This document shows positions 32,184 to 36,746 of a stretch of 36,746 bases of DNA, one piece after another; positions within the stretch are counted from its first letter, which is position 1; every line of letters begins with the position of its first letter. Source of the DNA: Oscillospiraceae bacterium (lineage in GTDB: Bacteria > Bacillota > Clostridia > Oscillospirales > Acutalibacteraceae); the NCBI GenBank assembly GCA_029098185.1, contig JAQXNV010000063.1, forward strand, positions 1 through 36,746, read 5' to 3'. The position numbers were made by a program, and so were the translations under genes. Under the pieces are notes generated by a model. It saw only the letters and a list, made by a program, of their open reading frames with translations, was not told where the DNA came from and did no database searches.

Positions 32184-33041
32184 ATGAAAATTGTTAATTT
32201 GATCGAGGACACCTGCAGAACTTCAGCGTATCTTGAAGAACATGGCTTATCCTTTTATGTGGAAACGCCCAACCATAAGCTTGTGGTGGACACCGGCGCA
32301 AGCGACGCTTTTCTTGAAAATGCCAGACGGCTTAAAATTGATCTCTCTGGTGTGGACACGGTGATCCTTACCCATGGTCATCTCTCTCACTGCGGCGGGG
32401 TGAAAGCACTGCTGGAATTGGCGCCAAAAGCAACTGTTTACATCCGGGAAACCGCCTTCGGTGAATTTTACAACGGCGCTAATGTCTTTGATGAGAACTT
32501 TCTCCGTGATAATGCCCGCTTTATTGGCATTGAAAAGGAACTGGCAAGCCTTCCGCAAGTCCAGCTTGTCTACGGAGATCTGGTCATTGATGAGGAATTA
32601 CAGCTCTTTACCAACGTTGTGGAACGAGAGCTGTGGCCAGCGTGTAATTTGCATCTTCATCGTGTTATCGGCGAAACCTCGGAGCAGGATGATTTTTCTC
32701 ACGAGCAGTTTCTGGTGGTATCCGCTGAAGGAAAACGCATACTGTTCGCTGGGTGCTGCCACGGCGGTATCGTTAATGTTATGAACGCTTTCCAAGAACG
32801 GTTCGGCAGTGCACCGGATCTGGTCGTGGGCGGATTCCACATGATGCAAAAGCAATACTGTGGCTTTAGCAGAGAAAATCTGTTTCTGGTCGATGAGATC
32901 GGCCGACAGCTCAAGGATACGCCCACCAGATATTACACCTGCCATTGCACAGGATCTATTCCCTATCATCGTTTAAAAGCACAAATGGGAGATAAGATCT
33001 CTTATGTTTATAGCGGAGAAACAGTCCCATTGGAAGGATGA
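32184..33041 (+). CDS. MBL-fold metallo-hydrolase (dihydropterin-synthase-like)
   Basis: A 285-aa metallo-beta-lactamase-fold protein. It has the N-terminal beta sandwich (LSFYVETPNHKLVVDTGASD), the metal motif THGHLSHCGG, the later metal histidine in GCCHGGIVNV, GGFHM, and the cysteine-rich YTCHCTG near the C-terminus. These features match the subgroup related to ribofuranosyl-aminobenzene phosphate (methanopterin-type) synthases, which are widespread and mostly uncharacterised. In HxHxDH the aspartate is replaced by serine, removing one usual ligand of the second metal. The ATG at 32184 has GGAGG upstream; the frame is open earlier without a ribosome site. It is a single gene with a dyad-bearing promoter. 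Confidence 0.9.
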   Translation: MKIVNLIEDTCRTSAYLEEHGLSFYVETPNHKLVVDTGASDAFLENARRLKIDLSGVDTVILTHGHLSHCGGVKALLELAPKATVYIRETAFGEFYNGANVFDENFLRDNARFIGIEKELASLPQVQLVYGDLVIDEELQLFTNVVERELWPACNLHLHRVIGETSEQDDFSHEQFLVVSAEGKRILFAGCCHGGIVNVMNAFQERFGSAPDLVVGGFHMMQKQYCGFSRENLFLVDEIGRQLKDTPTRYYTCHCTGSIPYHRLKAQMGDKISYVYSGETVPLEG

Positions 33042-33108
33042 TCGATGCTCTCACTGCTCTACCCCCTATGGCTACAGAAAATTCTGTTTTCCATACCCTG
33101 CTAGATGT

Positions 33109-33146
33109 AAAAAAGCGGAAGGTTTTCAGACTGCCTTCCGCTTTTT
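33109..33146. terminator. Bidirectional terminator
   Basis: AAAAAGCGGAAGG pairs perfectly with CCTTCCGCTTTTT around an 11-base loop, between the convergent MBL and EamA genes. Confidence 0.9.
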
Positions 33147-33171
33147 GCAATTTATTTTTACCGCAATCATT

Positions 33172-34035
33172 TCAGGTGAAAATTGCCATGACCAGCGTAC
33201 CGGCTACCATCATGCCTAGGCCAATCCATGCCCGCCGGCTGAGCTTCTCCCCAAATACAAGATAAGAAAACGCAATGGAAACGACAATGCTCATTTTGTC
33301 GATGGGGATCACCACACTGACAGCGCCGTTCTGGATCGCATAATAATAGCACAGCCAGGATGCGCCTGTGCTGATGCCGGAACAGGTCAGAAACCCCAGT
33401 TCTCTGGGCGGCACTTGTTTGAGCAGATGCGTCTTTTTGCGCGCAAACACGATGAGCCAAGCCATAAGCAGCACTACACCGGTTCGGATGGCGGTGCCTA
33501 AATTTGACTCCACGCCAGTGATACCGATCTTTGCGATAATGGATGTGGCAGCAGCAAATACAGCCGACAAAACAGCATAGATGAGCCAGCCTCGCTTTGC
33601 TTTACCCTTCTGCGCTTTTTTCTCGATCATCAGCAGGACGCCCACACCCAAAAGTGCTGTGCAGATCAGCTTTAAGATCCAATGGTTCGTCTCCCCAAAC
33701 AAAATCATGGCGGAAAGAACGGTCAATATGGTGCTGGATTTATCAATGGGGACCACTTTGTTCACATCCCCCATAGACAGCGCCTTAAAATAGCAGATCC
33801 AGGATAAACCGGTCATCACGCCGGACAGCACCAAAAACACCAGAGATCTTAGGGAAATTTGGGTAATCGACGGCAAAGAACCGGTGATAAAAACCATCAG
33901 CCAGGAAAAGAGAAACACCACAATGGTGCGCAGTGCCGTAGCGACATCTGAATCTGTCTGACGGATCCCGCATTTTGCAAGGATTGCTGTGATCCCTGCA
34001 AAAAAGGCGGAACCACAGGCTGCAAAAATCCACAT
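33172..34035 (-). CDS. EamA-family (DMT) transporter
   Basis: A 287-aa membrane protein with two EamA repeats of five helices. Each repeat begins with a related segment (SAFFAGITAILAKCGI and SAVFAAATSIIAKIGI) and ends with KVVPIDKSST- or VVIPIDKMSI-type helices and a FGE motif. The clear internal repeat (ATALRTIVVFLFSW versus GTAIRTGVVLLMAW) shows the duplication. It belongs to a small subgroup without the usual WG start. It probably exports a small solute. ATG 34035 has GGGGGG upstream and an extended -10 promoter, so the gene is expressed independently of the ABC system behind it. Confidence 0.92.
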   Translation of the reverse strand: MWIFAACGSAFFAGITAILAKCGIRQTDSDVATALRTIVVFLFSWLMVFITGSLPSITQISLRSLVFLVLSGVMTGLSWICYFKALSMGDVNKVVPIDKSSTILTVLSAMILFGETNHWILKLICTALLGVGVLLMIEKKAQKGKAKRGWLIYAVLSAVFAAATSIIAKIGITGVESNLGTAIRTGVVLLMAWLIVFARKKTHLLKQVPPRELGFLTCSGISTGASWLCYYYAIQNGAVSVVIPIDKMSIVVSIAFSYLVFGEKLSRRAWIGLGMMVAGTLVMAIFT

Positions 34036-34055
34036 TATGCTCCCCCCTTTTCAAC

Positions 34056-34064
34056 ATTATAGCA
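34056..34064 (-). promoter_or_regulatory. Extended -10 promoter of EamA gene
   Basis: TGCTATAAT on the minus strand is an extended -10 with a perfect hexamer. The predicted start is about 14 bases before the ATG. It lies directly below the upstream operon's terminator; no good -35 is present. Confidence 0.6.
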
Positions 34065-34065
34065 C

Positions 34066-34100
34066 AAAATCGCCGGAAATCCATTTCCCCGGCGATTTTT
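34066..34100 (-). terminator. Terminator of ABC system 4
   Basis: On the minus strand, AAAAATCGCCGG pairs with CCGGCGATTTT around a short loop and ends in T residues. It lies 19 bases after the E-type ATPase stop codon. Confidence 0.9.
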
Positions 34101-34118
34101 CGTCATGCGCTTTCTTTA

Positions 34119-35075
34119 TCAACGATCATAAAACAGAAAACAAGAAACATCATGCTCCCGATTTTGCTCACCATCGTATTGCTTGACCGCAACGTAATTT
34201 GGCTTTTCCCGTTTACACCGTTCCGTACAATGGGGACATCTTTCCCAGAATTTGCATCCCTCTCCTTCCGGCTCCACCCGCTGTTCCAGCTTAGGCGGCT
34301 GCCAACTGCTGTCCGGCTCCACAGGAAAAACAGAGGATAGCAGTAATTTTGTATAAGGGTGCTTAGGATCACAGATGACTTCATTGGTGGCACCGGCTTC
34401 TACGATCGTCCCCCGGTGCATGACCATGACACGATTGCAGATATTTTGCACCAGGGCCAGGTCGTGGCAGATAAACAGATAAGACATATCGATCTTTTCC
34501 TGCAGTTCCTGGATCAGCGCCACGATCTGGGCCTGCACCGATACATCCAGAGCACTGGTAGCCTCGTCGCAGATCAGCAGCTTCGGACCTACTGCCAACG
34601 CCCGGGCAAGGGCTGCACGCTGGCATTCGCCACCGCTGATCTGGTGCGGATACCGATCAGCATACTCCCGCTTAAGCCCAACGATGTCCAACAGCTTTGG
34701 TACCTTTTCTTTCGCTTCGGCCTTTGGCATACCAAAATTTGTCATGGCTTGTGCAATACTGCTGCCCAGCTTCATCCGGGGATTGAAAGAGTCCGTCGGC
34801 ATCTGGAACACCATCTGCATCTGTCGGTAATACTCTCGCCGTTCCTTCCCTTTACAGTGGGTGACTTCCTCCCCGTTCATGTAGATATGCCCGTCGCTGA
34901 CATCGGTGAGCCGTGTGATCATTTTGGCTACTGTGCTCTTTCCGCAGCCGGATTCGCCCACCAGGCCGACGCACTCGCCTTTATCTACATGAAAGCTGAC
35001 GCCGTCTACTGCGGTAAATTTCGTTTTTCCTTTGGCAAAGGTCTTTTTTAACCCTTTCACTTCTAAAATGTGCAT
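34119..35075 (-). CDS. OppF/NikE-type ABC transporter ATPase (system 4)
   Basis: A 318-aa ATPase with Walker A GESGCGKST, Q-loop MVFQMPTDSFNPRM, the signature ISGGECQRAALARA, Walker B LLICDEATSALD and H-loop ICHD. The first signature residue is Ile instead of Leu. The C-terminal oligo_HPY domain carries CKFWERCPHCTERC. It starts MHILEVKGLKKTFAKGKTKF, nearly the same opening as the operon 1 ATPase. ATG 35075 is preferred, with GAGGGGG six bases upstream; a GTG at 35090 overlapping the previous stop is the alternative. Confidence 0.94.
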   Translation of the reverse strand: MHILEVKGLKKTFAKGKTKFTAVDGVSFHVDKGECVGLVGESGCGKSTVAKMITRLTDVSDGHIYMNGEEVTHCKGKERREYYRQMQMVFQMPTDSFNPRMKLGSSIAQAMTNFGMPKAEAKEKVPKLLDIVGLKREYADRYPHQISGGECQRAALARALAVGPKLLICDEATSALDVSVQAQIVALIQELQEKIDMSYLFICHDLALVQNICNRVMVMHRGTIVEAGATNEVICDPKHPYTKLLLSSVFPVEPDSSWQPPKLEQRVEPEGEGCKFWERCPHCTERCKREKPNYVAVKQYDGEQNREHDVSCFLFYDR

Positions 35076-35086
35076 TCCTGTCCCCC

Positions 35087-36037
35087 TCACCTACAGCCAT
35101 AAGGACAAAGCGTCCAATGGCCGTTTGCATATTCCTTTTTCCCCAGCTCCATGGGACCGGAACACGCTGGACGCGCCTCCGCGCACCGAGGCGCAAAGGG
35201 ACAGCCATCATATATTTCGCCAAATACCGGCGGGCAGCCGGGAATACCCGAAAGCTTGCCGCCGCCGATGACCGGAATGGCGCCGATCAGCGCTTTGGTG
35301 TAAGGGTGTTGGGGATTTTTTAGGACGTCTGTTTTGCGTCCGTATTCAATGAGATGCCCGGCATACATTACCGCGATCTTATCCGCCATATAGGAAACGA
35401 CGCCCATATTGTGCGTGACGATAACGATGGTGGTCCCTAGCTGATCCCGCAGATCCATCATCTCCTTGACGCACTGAGCCTGGACAGTCACATCCAGAGC
35501 ACTGGTAGGCTCGTCTGCCAGCAGTATCTCCGGGTGCATGACCATAGCCAGCGCAATAGCCACCCGCTGATTCATGCCGCCAGACAGCTCAAAGGGATAA
35601 CTGTTTAGGATCCGTTCCCCATCCCGCAAGCTCAGCTTCTGGAAAATATCCAGGATCTGAGCGATGGCCTCTTTTTTCTCCACCTTACCGTGACTGCGCA
35701 TGGACTCTAAAAACTGCACGCCGATTTTTCGGATAGGATTAAAGGCCATTCCCGGATGCTGAAACACCATACCTAGTCGTGTCCCGCGGAGCTTACGCAA
35801 TTCTTCTTTGGAAATGCGGATCAGGTCAATGCCGTCAAACTCCAGCTTGCCATGGTCTATCTGTCCGTTGTCGCCCAAAATGCCCATCATCGTTTTGAGC
35901 AGTGTGCTTTTTCCGCTGCCCGACTCGCCAACGATGCCCAGGATCTCTCCCTGATTTAACTCCAGTGTCAGATCTTTTAAGATCTGCGTGCCATTATAAC
36001 TTACGTCTAATTGTTCAACATTCAAAATAGGACGCAT
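35087..36037 (-). CDS. OppD/NikD-type ABC transporter ATPase (system 4)
   Basis: A 316-aa ATPase with Walker A GESGSGKST, Q-loop MVFQHPGMAFNPI, the signature LSGGMNQRVAIALA, Walker B ILLADEPTSALD and H-loop VTHNMG. The C-terminal oligo_HPY domain has CPFAPRCAEARPAC. ATG 36037 has GAGGA five bases upstream; a GTG four codons earlier lacks one. It follows the binding-protein gene by about 30 bases. Gene order and sequence resemble operon 1 (SBP, D, E), pointing to duplication. Confidence 0.94.
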   Translation of the reverse strand: MRPILNVEQLDVSYNGTQILKDLTLELNQGEILGIVGESGSGKSTLLKTMMGILGDNGQIDHGKLEFDGIDLIRISKEELRKLRGTRLGMVFQHPGMAFNPIRKIGVQFLESMRSHGKVEKKEAIAQILDIFQKLSLRDGERILNSYPFELSGGMNQRVAIALAMVMHPEILLADEPTSALDVTVQAQCVKEMMDLRDQLGTTIVIVTHNMGVVSYMADKIAVMYAGHLIEYGRKTDVLKNPQHPYTKALIGAIPVIGGGKLSGIPGCPPVFGEIYDGCPFAPRCAEARPACSGPMELGKKEYANGHWTLCPYGCR

Positions 36038-36068
36038 ATTTGTCCTCACTTTTTCTCAAAATGCTAAA

Positions 36069-36746
36069 TTACTTGTTAATATCCGTATCCACGGTAATCT
36101 CGTGCTGATCGGTCGGATGCTGGCTCAGACCGGTGACACTGCTGGACATGACCAAAGACTGCTCCTTATGGAAAGGAATGATCATATAGCCTTCATCGAT
36201 TGCCTTCTGCTGGATCTTTACTGCCAGTTCTGCACGCTTATCCATATCGGTCTCGTCACGAAGCGCATCGATCCAGCCTTGCAGTTCCTTGTCATTTGCG
36301 CCGTGGGCCGCATAATAACCGCCCTCGCCCAAAGCAGAGTCGATCATGTACATTGGATCACCGTTTGGCGCTGTGACCATCTGCCAGACGTTAATATCCC
36401 ACTTGTCATCGCCCATTTTCTTCAGATCATCGGCCGCCGGACCGTTTTCTTTGATATTCAGCTCTACCTTGATGCCGATGTCTTTCATATCATCCTGGAA
36501 GGTTTCGGCCAACAGCGGCAGATCCTGTCTGGAAGAATAGGTGTAATACTGGAGCACCATATCCTTGCCGTCCTTGTCGACGATGCCGTTGCCATCGGTG
36601 TCCTCCCAGCCGGCTTCCTTCAGCAACGCCTTGGCTTTTTCTACGTCATAGGATGGAGAAGTCAGGTTGGAATCGCCAAAGGCAGAGAAAGCCTCTGGGA
36701 AAAATCCATCTGCCGCCTCGCCGTAACCATACATCAACGCATTGAT
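36069..36746 (-). CDS. SBP_bac_5 substrate-binding protein, C-terminal part (system 4)
   Basis: The frame enters from the right edge (INALMYGYGEAADGFFPEAF) and gives the last 225 residues of a family 5 binding protein. These include VEKAKALLKEAGWEDTDGNG, VDKDGKDMVLQYYTYSSRQD, DDMKDIGIKVELNI and a tail ending TVDTDINK. The N-terminal lobe and lipoprotein signal lie beyond the window. It resembles the operon 1 binding protein in the C-lobe (for example DPMYMIDSALGEGGYYAAHG against DPQYFSDLALKTGGSANYGG). The permease genes are probably further right, as in operon 1. Confidence 0.92.
   Translation of the reverse strand: MNALMYGYGEAADGFFPEAFSAFGDSNLTSPSYDVEKAKALLKEAGWEDTDGNGIVDKDGKDMVLQYYTYSSRQDLPLLAETFQDDMKDIGIKVELNIKENGPAADDLKKMGDDKWDINVWQMVTAPNGDPMYMIDSALGEGGYYAAHGANDKELQGWIDALRDETDMDKRAELAVKIQQKAIDEGYMIIPFHKEQSLVMSSSVTGLSQHPTDQHEITVDTDINK

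Overview
The window looks like chromosome of an anaerobic, spore-forming Firmicute (Clostridia-like), with mid-range base composition. The main pointer is a complete spoIIID gene behind a sigma-E-type promoter. Other pointers are the many SBP_bac_5 (nickel/peptide-class) ABC transporters, a CoA-disulfide-reductase/rhodanese/TusA/DsrE fusion, a Tn4451-type tnpV gene, strong Shine-Dalgarno sequences and clear sigma-A promoters. No rRNA, tRNA, CRISPR array or intact transposase was seen. I cannot name a species.

Layout. 1-1000: a DUF262 fragment, a small membrane protein and a second broken reading frame. 990-4320: a Crp/Fnr-family regulator facing an 828-aa sulfane-sulfur enzyme whose promoter has a dyad at about -41. 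4379-9883: ABC operon 1 (B-C-SBP-D-E order, minus strand). 9974-12267: an EamA transporter and a CLC-F-like anion transporter. 12435-12784: spoIIID. 12922-22193: ABC operon 2 (methyltransferase-SBP-[scar]-SBP-B-C-D-E). Here about 2.5 kb of AT-rich foreign DNA (tnpV, an AbrB-like regulator and a two-gene ABC exporter) replaces the 3' end of one SBP gene and the 5' end of the next. 22205-23459: LysR regulator 1 and a predicted small RNA. 23473-29622: ABC operon 3 (B-C-D-E-SBP-methyltransferase), intact, with the most NikA-like binding protein. 29978-33041: LysR regulator 2, an AstE/AspA-type M14 deacylase and, divergent from it, a metallo-beta-lactamase-fold protein. 33172-34064: a second EamA transporter. 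34066-36746: ABC system 4 (SBP-D-E), running off the window end.

How the parts fit. Four related nickel/peptide-type importers sit together. Two carry a class I SAM methyltransferase in the same operon, and the cluster also holds a deacylase, an MBL protein and two drug/metabolite exporters. I infer, without proof, that the locus handles one or more small ligands, possibly metal chelates or modified peptides, by import, methylation and hydrolysis.

The strongest new observation is regulatory. Five sigma-A promoters (operon 1, LysR 1, the small RNA, the M14 gene and the MBL gene) share a 24-bp dyad, consensus TTAYTGAG-N8-CTCARTAA. It lies exactly 4 bp upstream of the -35 box and is centred at about -51.5. 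This implies one dimeric regulator controlling an importer, a LysR gene, two hydrolases and a predicted ~130-nt RNA with its own terminator.
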